NCBI GenBank assembly: GCA_020638995.1
Contig: JACKHM010000005.1
Span: forward strand, 620,001 to 684,000
Reading direction: 5' to 3'
Source: Planctomycetaceae bacterium
Lineage (GTDB): Bacteria > Planctomycetota > Planctomycetia > Pirellulales > Pirellulaceae
DNA: 64,000 nucleotides
Below are positions 36,358-45,362 of the stretch, in pieces (the stretch's first letter is position 1; each line of letters starts with the position of its first letter). A model generated the notes under the pieces. It was not told where the DNA came from, made no database searches, and worked only from the letters and a program-made list of their open reading frames with translations. Both the position numbers and the translations under genes were made by a program.

Positions 36358-36659
36358 CGATTGGCTCCAGCTGGATGCTCTGTTCTGGCTATCGAACTCT
36401 CAGCTCATTGGGATTGAATTTCGCGTCCAAGTCGCGAAACCAGTATAACGGGTATCCAAGTCCGCCGCTCCCCGAAATCCAAAAGTATCCCATTGTCAAT
36501 CTTCGTACCCGCTCAGATAATTTGCGCCGCCTTAGAACGGATATCCATACGGAATCTACACATCCAATTGGAGGAAATGAGGTTAGATGGAGTTAAAGGC
36601 CTCGTTTCACGAATGGCCGACCCGACCATTCGCCGCTACGACCTGAAAGGAAATACCTC
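36358..36659. other. intergenic region upstream of the amide-ligase operon
   Basis: These 302 bases lie between the divergent DUF1501 gene and the five-gene operon. No gene is supported. The promoter of the operon must be here or just downstream; no confident boxes were seen. Confidence 0.5.
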
Positions 36660-38219
36660 GTGGAGCCACTGGACCTTGCTGAGTTCGAATGGAAGACCCG
36701 CATTCGTCGGCTGACAATCGACGACTTTGATGCGTTGATTGCCATGCAGCAGAAGTGCTTTCCCGGCATGACGACTTGGCGTAGGGACCAGATTGAAAGT
36801 CAGTTGGCCATCTTCCCACAAGGGCAATTAGTTGTCGAAATCGATGGCCAGCTGGCCGCTTCGTCGAGCAGCTTGGTCCTCGAGTACGATCCCAGTTTGG
36901 AGTGGCATAACTGGCAGGCCGTGGCGGATGGTGGCTACATCCGAAATCACAAGCCAAAAGGCGATACGCTGTATGGCATCGAGATCATGGTCGATCCGGA
37001 GTTTCGCGGGATGAAGCTGTCTCGTCGACTCTATGATGCCCGCAAAGAACTTGCGCGGCGGATGAACTTGGCTCGAATCGTGATCGCGGGAAGGATTCCA
37101 GGCTACAGCCAACACGCCGACTCGATGTCGGCGAGTGAGTACATCGACAAAGTCTCGGAAAAAGCGATTTACGACCAGGTCCTCACGGCACAGATGTCGA
37201 ATGGTTTTGCGGTTCGAGGCCTAATCCCGAACTATTTGACCTCCGATACCGATTCATGTGGTTATGCGACGTTCCTGGAATGGGTCAACTTGAATCACGC
37301 CCCAGGAGCAAAACGCCGCTTTCATAGTGCCGTCGAGCCCATCCGAATCTGTGTCGTTCAGTATCAAATGCGATCGGTTACGAGCTTCGACGATTTCGCG
37401 AAGCAATGCGAGTTCTTCCTCGATACGGCGTCAGACTACAAGTGCGACTTTATTCTCTTTCCCGAGTTGTTTACTACGCAATTGCTGTCATGCGTTGATG
37501 GGATGCGGCCCGGATTGGCAGCACGTCGTCTGGCCGAATTTACGCCCCAGTACCTTGAGTTCTTTACCGAGATGGCAGTCAAATACGACGTGAACGTGAT
37601 TGGCGGGTCACAGTTTGTCGTCGAACGCGATACGCTTTATAACATTGCCTATCTCTTTGGTCGCGACGGCTCGATTGGAAAGCAGTACAAAATCCACATC
37701 ACTCCAAGCGAGCGGAAATGGTGGGGTGTCACTCCGGGCGACAAGGTGGAAGTGTTCGACACCGACTGCGGGCGCATCGCAATTCAGATTTGCTACGACA
37801 TCGAATTTCCAGAGCTGACACGAATTGCCGCACAAAAAGGCGCCCAAGTCATCTTCGTGCCATTCAATACCGACACTCGACACGGGTATCTGCGAGTTCG
37901 ATACTGCGCTCAGGCACGATGTATCGAGAATCACTTGTTTGTCGCAACGGCCGGTTGCACGGGCAACTTGCCGTTCGTCGAGAACGCGGACATTCACTAT
38001 GCCCAGTCGGGAATCTTCACGCCTGCGGACGCCGAATTCGCTCGCGACGCCGTTGCCGCCGAATGCAACCCGAACGTCGAAACGGTGATTATTCATGACG
38101 TGGATCTGGAACAACTACGACATCATCGAGAGGCGGGTAGTGTACAGAACTGGAACGATCGCCGACGGGATCTTTATCAAGTTACTTACGAAGAAGATGG
38201 TCACCACCACAAAGTCTAA
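36660..38219 (+). CDS. GNAT N-acetyltransferase / nitrilase (carbon-nitrogen hydrolase) fusion
   Basis: A two-domain enzyme of 519 residues. Residues about 12-210 form a GNAT acetyltransferase-like domain (MVDPEFRGMKLSRRLYDAR is the acetyl-CoA loop region). Residues about 225-490 are a nitrilase-superfamily amidase with the full triad: Glu in DFILFPELFTT, Lys in GKQYKIHITPSERKWWG, and Cys in IAIQICYDIEFPE. The GTG start has an AAGGAAA site 7 bases upstream. First gene of a five-gene operon with a peptidase and two ATP-dependent amide ligases, so it probably acylates and/or hydrolyses an amide made by its neighbours. Fusions of this type are known in databases; the substrate is not. Confidence 0.92.
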   Translation: MEPLDLAEFEWKTRIRRLTIDDFDALIAMQQKCFPGMTTWRRDQIESQLAIFPQGQLVVEIDGQLAASSSSLVLEYDPSLEWHNWQAVADGGYIRNHKPKGDTLYGIEIMVDPEFRGMKLSRRLYDARKELARRMNLARIVIAGRIPGYSQHADSMSASEYIDKVSEKAIYDQVLTAQMSNGFAVRGLIPNYLTSDTDSCGYATFLEWVNLNHAPGAKRRFHSAVEPIRICVVQYQMRSVTSFDDFAKQCEFFLDTASDYKCDFILFPELFTTQLLSCVDGMRPGLAARRLAEFTPQYLEFFTEMAVKYDVNVIGGSQFVVERDTLYNIAYLFGRDGSIGKQYKIHITPSERKWWGVTPGDKVEVFDTDCGRIAIQICYDIEFPELTRIAAQKGAQVIFVPFNTDTRHGYLRVRYCAQARCIENHLFVATAGCTGNLPFVENADIHYAQSGIFTPADAEFARDAVAAECNPNVETVIIHDVDLEQLRHHREAGSVQNWNDRRRDLYQVTYEEDGHHHKV

Positions 38220-38252
38220 GCTTTCATCCTCTGCACGGCGGCACCAGTATTA

Positions 38253-39005
38253 ATGGACGGAGTCCACTTCGAGATCCAACCGCAACCGAACGATACGACT
38301 TGCGGGCCGACTTGTTTGCACGCACTGTACGGCTACTTCGGCGATCAGCTACCGTTGGACCGAGTCATCAACGAGACGGTCAGTCTTAGTGAGGGCGGGA
38401 CTTTGGGATCATTGCTCGGGCAGCACGCGCTGGGGCGAGGCTACGATGCGACGATCTATACGTTTAATGTTCGTGTCTTTGATCCAAGCTGGTTTGATGA
38501 ACACGGCCACGGACTGCCGGATTTACAGAACAAGCTGGAACAACAAATACAGGCCAAAGAAAACGCCAGGCTGCAGTACGCTTGCCGGGCGTACCAAGGG
38601 TTTCTCGATGCTGGCGGCGAACTACGCATGAAGGACCTGACTCGCGGATTGATCCGACAGTACTTGAATCGTTCGATCCCGATCATGGCGGGATTGAGTT
38701 CAACTTTTCTCTATCGAGCAAAACGAGAAATAGGCGCCGATTGTACGCCGGATGACATCAATGGACTGCCGACCGGGCATTTCGTCGTCCTGTGCGGCTA
38801 TGATCGGCATAGCAAAATGGTCCGCGTGGCCGATCCCTATTTGCCTAATCCTATCGCTCCTCGTGACAATTACTACGTGGTGAACGTCGACCGAGTGGTG
38901 TGCGCAATCTTGCTTGGTGCGCTCACCTACGACGCAAACCTGATGATCCTTACACCGAGCAAACACAAGGGACTACCCAGTGGCGACACTCATTGTCGTC
39001 AATGA
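38253..39005 (+). CDS. C39-like papain-fold cysteine peptidase
   Basis: A 250-residue protein without signal peptide. The papain-fold active site is visible: Cys in DTTCGPTCLHALYGYFG near residue 16, His in PTGHFVVLCGYD near 177 and an Asp in VADPY near 191. It is a free-standing peptidase, not the transporter-fused C39 of bacteriocin exporters. It starts 34 bases after the GNAT-nitrilase gene and overlaps the next gene by 26 bases, so it is part of the operon. It may cut a peptide precursor or act in reverse as a transpeptidase; this is inference. Confidence 0.85.
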   Translation: MDGVHFEIQPQPNDTTCGPTCLHALYGYFGDQLPLDRVINETVSLSEGGTLGSLLGQHALGRGYDATIYTFNVRVFDPSWFDEHGHGLPDLQNKLEQQIQAKENARLQYACRAYQGFLDAGGELRMKDLTRGLIRQYLNRSIPIMAGLSSTFLYRAKREIGADCTPDDINGLPTGHFVVLCGYDRHSKMVRVADPYLPNPIAPRDNYYVVNVDRVVCAILLGALTYDANLMILTPSKHKGLPSGDTHCRQ

Positions 39006-40452
39006 TCCGAAGGAGTGGCCATTCCACATTCCCGGCGTTGACGTAGTTGACGCAAAGAACTACCTAACCAAAGAAGAATTCAGCGAACTCCGCTCAGTCA
39101 AACTAATCAATCTCTGCCGATCCTATCGCTATCAAAGCACTGGATACTATGTGTCGTTGCTGGCGGAAGCACGCGGGCACCGACCGTTGCCGAGCGTTAA
39201 CGCAATTCAAGACATCAAGTCGCAAGCGATCGTGCGGCAGGTCTCGACCGAGCTTGACGAGCTGATCCAGAAGGACTTGTCGCGGATTCAATCAGATAAG
39301 TTCACACTTAGCATCTATTTCGGCAGGAACCTGGCGAAGCGGTACGACAAGCTGGCCCGGCACCTCTACAACTTACTACCGTCGCCGCTGATGCGAGCCC
39401 AGTTCGCCAAAGACAAGGAGGGCCATTGGCAACTGCGCAGCGCATCTACAATTTCTGCCAATGCAATTCCGGATTCACATCGTAAGTTTCTGGCAGAAGT
39501 AGCCGCGGAACATTTTGCTGGTCGGACAAGCCGCGTCAAGAAAAAGGCCAAGACACGCTATGATCTCGCAATCCTCTACAACCCCAACGATCCGGAACCG
39601 CCATCCAGCGAGAATGCACTGAAAAAGTTTATCAAAGCCGGCGAGACGCTTGGCATTCGCAGCGAGCTCATTACGCGGGACGACTACGCGCGGTTGGCCG
39701 AGTTTGACGCGCTGTTCATCCGTGATACGACCTATGTCAATCATCACACGTATCGCTTTGCAAGTCGTGCGGCAAACCAAGGGTTGGTCGTCATCGACGA
39801 CCCGGTTTCGATCGCGCGTTGCACGAACAAAGTCTATTTGGCCGAGTTATTGACGCGGCACAAGATTCCGACTCCTAAAACGATGATCGTTCATCGCGAC
39901 AACGCAGCGACCGTGGAACATGAACTGGGATTGCCCTGCGTATTGAAGAAGCCGGACAGCGCGTTTTCGGTCGGAGTTACTAAAAGCGAGACTTCAGAAG
40001 AACTCGCAGCCCAGTTGAAACAACTTCTAAGCGAATCGGACCTGGTGATCGCGCAAGCATTTTTACCGACAACATTTGACTGGCGGATCGGGATCATTGA
40101 CGGCAAGCCCCTCTATGCTTGCAAGTACCATATGGCTCGAAACCACTGGCAGATCATTCGCCAAGAAAGTCAAGATGACGGTCGGTACGGACGCGTCGAG
40201 ACGTTTCCGGTTGAATCCGCGCCGCGCAAAGCTGTCAGCATCGCTCTCAAAGCGGCAAATCTGATAGGCAACAGCCTGTACGGTGTCGACGTCAAACAGT
40301 CCGGCGACAGCTTCTACATCATCGAAATAAACGACAACCCCACGATTGACCATGGCGAGGAGGATGCCGTTCTGCGAGACGAGCTGTATCTCCGAATCAT
40401 GAACGTCTTTTTGTCGAGAATCGAGCAGGCAAAGTCGGGAGCGCGTTGGTAA
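38980..40452 (+). CDS. RimK-like ATP-grasp amide ligase with N-terminal RLAN domain
   Basis: A 490-residue ligase. Residues 1-150 match the N-terminal domain of RimK-type ATP-grasp proteins (LIVVNDPKEWPFHIPGVDVV; LCRSYRYQSTGYYVSLLAEA). Residues about 200-480 are the ATP-grasp: LPCVLKKPDSAFSVGV binds the phosphates, and the Mg ligands are in YIIEINDNPTIDHGEED. Relatives join an amino acid to the carboxylate of another molecule through an acyl phosphate. It starts at a GTG inside the peptidase gene (26-base overlap) and its stop overlaps the ATG of the next ligase gene. Real RimK acts on ribosomal S6; the operon here suggests a small-molecule or peptide substrate. Confidence 0.92.
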   Translation: MATLIVVNDPKEWPFHIPGVDVVDAKNYLTKEEFSELRSVKLINLCRSYRYQSTGYYVSLLAEARGHRPLPSVNAIQDIKSQAIVRQVSTELDELIQKDLSRIQSDKFTLSIYFGRNLAKRYDKLARHLYNLLPSPLMRAQFAKDKEGHWQLRSASTISANAIPDSHRKFLAEVAAEHFAGRTSRVKKKAKTRYDLAILYNPNDPEPPSSENALKKFIKAGETLGIRSELITRDDYARLAEFDALFIRDTTYVNHHTYRFASRAANQGLVVIDDPVSIARCTNKVYLAELLTRHKIPTPKTMIVHRDNAATVEHELGLPCVLKKPDSAFSVGVTKSETSEELAAQLKQLLSESDLVIAQAFLPTTFDWRIGIIDGKPLYACKYHMARNHWQIIRQESQDDGRYGRVETFPVESAPRKAVSIALKAANLIGNSLYGVDVKQSGDSFYIIEINDNPTIDHGEEDAVLRDELYLRIMNVFLSRIEQAKSGARW

Positions 40453-41684
40453 TGTCGAGTTCCTTGAGACTATTCGAAGCCTTCGGAATCGAGTTGGAAT
40501 ACATGATTGTGGCGGCGGACTCGCTCGATGTGTCCCCAATCACCGATCGTGTGTTGCATGCGATCGCGGGTTCGTATGAGACGGAGGTAGAACTCGGCGA
40601 TATCTCTTGGTCCAACGAACTGGCGCTGCACGTTATCGAGCTGAAGACAACGGCCCCCGTCGACTCGCTGGATGGACTGGCCGATCGGTTTCAAGCCAAT
40701 GTAGCTCGGATTAACGAGCTGCTTTTGTCGTACGATGCCCGCCTGCTGCCAACGGCGGCTCATCCGTGGATGAACCCGCACACGGAGTTGAAGCTTTGGC
40801 CGCACGATTACAATGCCGTCTACGAGGCGTTCAATCGCGTCTTCGATTGCACGGGTCACGGTTGGGCGAACTTACAAAGCGTGCATATCAATTTACCTTT
40901 CTGTGGTGATGACGAGTTCGGGCGTCTGCACGCGGCGATTCGATTATTATTGCCGCTGCTGCCAGCGTTGGCTGCCAGTTCGCCGATCCTGGATCATCGC
41001 ATCAGCGGCCTGTGCGATACGCGACTCGAAGTATACCGCACAAACGCTAAGCGTGTGCCTTCCGTCAGCGGCCTCGTTATTCCGGAAGCCGTCTTCACGC
41101 GTGAGGCTTACGAGCGAGAAATCTTTGCGAAGATGTACGCGGATATCGCGCCGCTCGATCCCGACGGCACCTTGCAGCACGAATGGTTGAACTCGCGCGG
41201 CGCCATCGCGCGTTTTGACCGTGATGCCATTGAGATTCGGGTCCTCGACATTCAAGAGTGCCCTGCCGCCGATCTCGCTATTTGCAGTTTGATCATTGAA
41301 ACACTGCGTCGCCTCGTGGCAGAAGAGTGGGGCAGATCAGATGCCCAACGGTCCCTAACCACCGAACAACTCGCATCGATTCTGCGGTCAGTGATTCGCG
41401 ACGCCGATCAAGCCGTGATCGATGATGTTCAGTTCCTGCAAGCCTTCGGCCTCAACGCCCCGCTCACCGCCGCCGACTTGTGGCGGCAACTGGCCGCTCC
41501 GCTACTTGCAAGTACGACGGAGCATTCGCCGGCGTTACGAGTCATACTCGATGAAGGTCCACTCTCGCGACGAATCCTCAAGCATGTTGCGCAACGGCCT
41601 TCAGGCGACGAACTGCTGGATACATATCGCCGGCTCAGCGATTGCCTCGCAACGGGAGCAATGTTTCATGCCGACGAAGCGTGA
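40452..41684 (+). CDS. GCS2-type glutamate-cysteine ligase family (carboxylate-amine ligase)
   Basis: A 410-residue member of the GCS2/YbdK-like family in the glutamine-synthetase fold. It opens LFEAFGIELEYMIVAADSLD, with acidic metal ligands in the first strand, then has LAEL-type acidic strands (SNELALHVIELKTTAP) and SVHINLPF. These enzymes couple an amino acid carboxylate to an amine using ATP. The ATG overlaps the previous stop (TAATG), so translation is coupled. Two different amide ligases in succession imply at least two bond-forming steps. No gshB is present, so glutathione synthesis is unlikely. Confidence 0.9.
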   Translation: MSSSLRLFEAFGIELEYMIVAADSLDVSPITDRVLHAIAGSYETEVELGDISWSNELALHVIELKTTAPVDSLDGLADRFQANVARINELLLSYDARLLPTAAHPWMNPHTELKLWPHDYNAVYEAFNRVFDCTGHGWANLQSVHINLPFCGDDEFGRLHAAIRLLLPLLPALAASSPILDHRISGLCDTRLEVYRTNAKRVPSVSGLVIPEAVFTREAYEREIFAKMYADIAPLDPDGTLQHEWLNSRGAIARFDRDAIEIRVLDIQECPAADLAICSLIIETLRRLVAEEWGRSDAQRSLTTEQLASILRSVIRDADQAVIDDVQFLQAFGLNAPLTAADLWRQLAAPLLASTTEHSPALRVILDEGPLSRRILKHVAQRPSGDELLDTYRRLSDCLATGAMFHADEA

Positions 41685-42378
41685 CATTCTCATCACCTGC
41701 GAGCATGCTTCGTACGAGGTTCCGGTCGAGTTTGATTTGTTGTTTCGCGGGCAACGCGATATTCTGCGGAGCCATCGAGGTTACGATCGGTATGCGATCG
41801 AGATGGCTAACGCTTTAGCAACGCGTTTGGATTGCGAATTGATTCAAGGGACGGTATCGCGGCTGCTTGTCGAACTGAACCGTTCTATTGACCATCGTTC
41901 TTTGTTTTCCGAGTTCACACGCTCGATATCGGACTTGCAGCGATCTGCACTCTTGAACGAATACTATTTCCCTTACCGCAAGGCAGTCGAACAGGCGATT
42001 CGTAGTCGCATCCGGAGGCGTTATGAAGTTCTACATCTGAGCGTGCATACATTCACTCCAGTCATGAATGGTAGGCCGCGGATTGCAGATGTGGGCTTGT
42101 TATTCGACCCAACTCGTGAACGAGAATCGACGCTGATGCGTCATTGGAAGCAAGTGCTCTCGCAACAACTTCCCGAATTGCGAACACGAAAGAACTATCC
42201 CTACTACGGTCGCACCGACGGGCTGACAACTTCGATGCGACACGAGTTCGCGGGCGGCAACTATGTCGGTATCGAGGTCGAAGTCCGCAACACGCTGAAT
42301 CCCACCAGTCTCACGTGGCAAAGACTTTCGGCTGTGTTTTGCCAACTCGCTGACGACTTTCGCCAAGCAACCTGTTGA
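41668..42378 (+). CDS. N-formylglutamate amidohydrolase-like hydrolase
   Basis: A 236-residue zinc-type amidohydrolase-like protein of the HutG/N-formylglutamate family: ILITCEHASYEVP near the start with the first metal ligands, HRGYDRYAIEMA, LVELNRSIDH and LHLSVHTFTPVMNG with the probable second His, and GIEVEVRNTL at the end. The ATG at 41668 has GGGAG upstream and overlaps the ligase gene by 17 bases; the longer open frame upstream lies inside that gene and is not protein-like. No hut genes are nearby, so it probably hydrolyses the operon's amide product or an intermediate. Confidence 0.87.
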   Translation: MPTKRDILITCEHASYEVPVEFDLLFRGQRDILRSHRGYDRYAIEMANALATRLDCELIQGTVSRLLVELNRSIDHRSLFSEFTRSISDLQRSALLNEYYFPYRKAVEQAIRSRIRRRYEVLHLSVHTFTPVMNGRPRIADVGLLFDPTRERESTLMRHWKQVLSQQLPELRTRKNYPYYGRTDGLTTSMRHEFAGGNYVGIEVEVRNTLNPTSLTWQRLSAVFCQLADDFRQATC

Positions 42379-42605
42379 ACCCGCGGCATCAGCCCGATTG
42401 CAAACGCCGCAATGCCTGAGTCTCCGAGTTGCCAGTACCCTGACGGTGCTATCAGTCCTGCGGTTTCTGAGGAACAGACCGTTGACTTGCACGCTACACT
42501 TTAACAATCGCTCGTGTCCGCGCAGCTTGCGACGCCGCCTGCTAAAATCACCGGTTAAACTTCCTTAGGTTGTAGATTCCGCTGGCTAAACGAGGCAACC
42601 CGATC

Positions 42606-43508
42606 ATGAGGCTGATTGCTCCGACCTCGCTGCTAATCTTCAGTGTGCTGCCTGTATTTGAGGCAAGTGCCGAAGAGCCGAGGACCGCGCGCAAGGCCGA
42701 TATGTCGTCAGGAGCATCAGAGTCGACCTCGCCACACTCATCGCTCGATAATCAGGATGAACTTCCTGAGAACTGGATGTCACACCCGTTGGCCCGAACG
42801 CTCGAATTTGCCGCGGAGCGCCAGACATTCATCAATACGCAAGTCAACGATTTCAGCTGTGTGCTGGCAAAGCGAGAGCGGATCAACGGACGTTTGCGTG
42901 ATTATGAGTACCTCCGAACAATTGTCCGTCGCGGTCGGAAAGCTGGCGACCAGATCATTCCATTTTCCGTCTTCGCAGAGTTCCTCGCGCCCAAAAAAGT
43001 TCAGGGGCGACGAGTGCTGTATGTGGAAGGACAAAATGAGAACAAGATGTTAGTCCGAAACGGCGGCATACGATTCGCCCACGTCATCGTCAATATCGCT
43101 CCCACGAGTGACGCTGCACTGCGCGAGACACGTTATCCGATCACAGAACTTGGATTGAGCAATGTCGTTAGTCGGCTTATCGATCAAGCGAGGCACGACA
43201 TTATTGCCGATCCCGACGCAGAAAACACTGAAGTTGTGTTTTATCGCGACGCGGAAATCGATGGTCGAGTATGCACGCATATACGCGTTACGCATCCCGT
43301 CGAAGACCACATCTTCACGTTCCATCAAGCGAATGTATACGTCGACGACGAGTTAAATGTCCCCCTGCGTGTTGAGACCTACGCGTGGCCCAAGAAAGCG
43401 GGTGACCCAGCGGTGCTCCTGGAGGAGTACACGTACATGAAACTGAAGCTTAACGTAGGGCTGACGGATAAGGACTTCTCTGAAGAGCTAATCCGCAACG
43501 ACCCTTAG
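42606..43508 (+). CDS. DUF1571 exported protein
   Basis: A 300-residue protein with a signal peptide (residues 1-22) and a Ser/Thr-rich linker to about 55. The rest is the DUF1571 domain: VNDFSCVLAKRERINGRLRD, GRRVLYVEG and VYVDDELNVPLRVETYAWP. The fold resembles outer-membrane lipoprotein-sorting proteins (LolA-like) in the pattern of beta strands, which suggests lipid or lipoprotein carriage in the periplasm; this is inference. It begins 227 bases after the amide-ligase operon and probably has its own promoter. Confidence 0.87.
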   Translation: MRLIAPTSLLIFSVLPVFEASAEEPRTARKADMSSGASESTSPHSSLDNQDELPENWMSHPLARTLEFAAERQTFINTQVNDFSCVLAKRERINGRLRDYEYLRTIVRRGRKAGDQIIPFSVFAEFLAPKKVQGRRVLYVEGQNENKMLVRNGGIRFAHVIVNIAPTSDAALRETRYPITELGLSNVVSRLIDQARHDIIADPDAENTEVVFYRDAEIDGRVCTHIRVTHPVEDHIFTFHQANVYVDDELNVPLRVETYAWPKKAGDPAVLLEEYTYMKLKLNVGLTDKDFSEELIRNDP

Positions 43509-43653
43509 CGTCACGGATATCTCTCCCGGCCATCGATCATCGCAGGTACCACGGTCTGTCTGCAGCGTTCGAGTTCGATCTCACGACTTGCGGCATTGTC
43601 GAAAGCGACTTAGGCTATGCCGTTCTCACCATTTACGTACTGGGAGTATTATC

Positions 43654-44073
43654 ATGCAAGAGTTCATTCAATCCATTGCCAAGCAACTTGGAGTCGACGA
43701 AGCAGTTGCTGAGAAAGCGGCGAGTATCGTCTTGTCTTTCATTAAGTCGAAGTTGGCCAGCAGTGATTTCGGGAGTTTGGCGGCGCAGATTCCAGGCCTT
43801 TCGGATTTAGCCGAGAAGGGCGAGAAGGCAGGCAGCGGAGACGCTGGCGGACTGCTTGGCGGAATGATGAAAATGGCGTCATCGGCCATCGGCGGCGAAA
43901 CAGGAGACACGATAGAATTGGCCGGGAAGTTAAAGGAATCCGGCCTGGACATCGGTCAACTTGGAACCTTTGGGACAAAGTTGCTCGACTTTATCAAAGA
44001 CAAAGCAGGTGACGGAACGGTCGATATGATTCTTTCGCAGTTGCCCGAATTGAAAAAAATACTGGGGCAATAA
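43654..44073 (+). CDS. DUF2780-like helical protein
   Basis: A 139-residue all-helical protein (MQEFIQSIAKQLGVDEAVAE; AAQIPGLSDLAEKGEKAG) with a Gly-rich centre (GDAGGLLGGMMKMASSAIGG). The pattern fits the DUF2780 family of small helical proteins found in many bacteria. The ATG at 43654 has a GGGAG site. No signal peptide. Function unknown. It is convergent with the NPCBM gene, 20 bases away. Confidence 0.8.
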   Translation: MQEFIQSIAKQLGVDEAVAEKAASIVLSFIKSKLASSDFGSLAAQIPGLSDLAEKGEKAGSGDAGGLLGGMMKMASSAIGGETGDTIELAGKLKESGLDIGQLGTFGTKLLDFIKDKAGDGTVDMILSQLPELKKILGQ

Positions 44074-44093
44074 ATCGTCGCGCCGCACTAGAG

Positions 44094-45359
44094 TTATCGC
44101 ATTAACCTGGCGTTCAACCAATTTGCATAGTCACGCGTGTCGGCGCGATCAGCCATCTCGACGACGAGCGCCATGCGCGTCGCAGATGCGACATCAACTG
44201 AGACAGGAACTGGAGAACCGCCACCGCGGATGATGGGGCTGGTAAACGCCAGCCCCCACGTTCGCACATCGGAGTCGTCCGGTCTTTCAAGCAGGACGTG
44301 ATATACAACGCTTCCTTGACGATTCGCTTGATCGTCGAGGGCCAATTCGGCTTGAAAACGCCGGTAGTTACCGTCCAGCACGTACGCGACTCGCGAACTG
44401 CTATGCATCCCGATCCCTTTGAAAGCGATTTCACCCTGCAATCGCAAACATCCACCCAAGACGTTCTGGTCCACGCCGAGCGGCCACTTAAGCGTAAGAA
44501 ATGGAAGGGACTTGTAACTGACAGCGGCGAGGTCAGACAGATAGACGATGCCGTTGTCCAGAGGCTGAATGTAGGACAAACGCTGCACAAAGCCGGACCA
44601 CGACAAACGCAACAAAGCTCCAGAGCCCGTGACCATTTCCACGCGTTCCGATTCGTCTAGCGAAAGCGAAATGGCGGGAATAAGGCTACCGTCGTCAAAA
44701 CCGAGAAGACACTTGCGTCGCGCAGCGGGTAAGGTTCCCGCTTTAAACGTGATCGCTTGAAGATCTTCGAGTTGTATCAACGTATTCGAACTGGTGTTTT
44801 CGGGCTCGATGCCGACCGAAACGAGCCCAAAAAGCCCTCCGCCATTTCGCTCGGTCGTTGGCAACACTCGACCTGCGATGGTGTCACCACTCAGCAGGTG
44901 CAAGCGATCGGGAGGTTCAGAACCTAGATAGTGAAGCCGCTGACGATCTCTTTCTCGCGAGTCGGTTGGCGGTAGCGAGATACTGGCGCTCACAGATCTA
45001 CGATCAAGATGCACCTCGCCCCACAACCTCGAAGCTACATCGATAGAGTCAGTGCCGATAGAAACGATTTCTCCGACGAGTATGGTTCCGTCGGTGAGCA
45101 ACACCTCGGCTGCGCGAGATTGGTCTTTATAGCTGCCCCAATGGACATATTTCGACGCAGGGATCGACTTTGATTCGCCAGCAATGCGGACGTCGATCGT
45201 CCAATCAGATCGCAGAGCCACGAGCTCGGCGAGTGTGGCTCCCTGGTCAACCCGAAGCAGCGACCGCAGGTTTACTTCCTCAGCCTCCGCGACCAACGTC
45301 AACACGCCGGTCGCCAATACAACAATTGATAGCAAGCCGTAACGCTGTCGAAGTGCCAT
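44094..45359 (-). CDS. secreted NPCBM-domain protein
   Basis: A 421-residue exported protein with a signal peptide (residues 1-25, LLSIVVLATGVLTLVAEAEE). The N-terminal two thirds are beta-rich with no known catalytic motif. Residues about 285-421 match the NPCBM/NEW2 carbohydrate-binding fold (WPLGVDQNVLGGCLRLQG; GIGMHSSSRVAYVLDGNYRR). It is the last gene of the long MoxR/VWA polycistron, 3 bases after the prenyltransferase-repeat gene. It probably binds a surface or environmental glycan. Confidence 0.85.
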   Translation of the reverse strand: MALRQRYGLLSIVVLATGVLTLVAEAEEVNLRSLLRVDQGATLAELVALRSDWTIDVRIAGESKSIPASKYVHWGSYKDQSRAAEVLLTDGTILVGEIVSIGTDSIDVASRLWGEVHLDRRSVSASISLPPTDSRERDRQRLHYLGSEPPDRLHLLSGDTIAGRVLPTTERNGGGLFGLVSVGIEPENTSSNTLIQLEDLQAITFKAGTLPAARRKCLLGFDDGSLIPAISLSLDESERVEMVTGSGALLRLSWSGFVQRLSYIQPLDNGIVYLSDLAAVSYKSLPFLTLKWPLGVDQNVLGGCLRLQGEIAFKGIGMHSSSRVAYVLDGNYRRFQAELALDDQANRQGSVVYHVLLERPDDSDVRTWGLAFTSPIIRGGGSPVPVSVDVASATRMALVVEMADRADTRDYANWLNARLMR

Positions 45360-45362
45360 ACG

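Noticed and set aside
40452..41684. Glutathione synthesis (gshA)
   Set aside because: Although the protein is in the glutamate-cysteine ligase superfamily, no gshB is present and the operon context points to another amide product.
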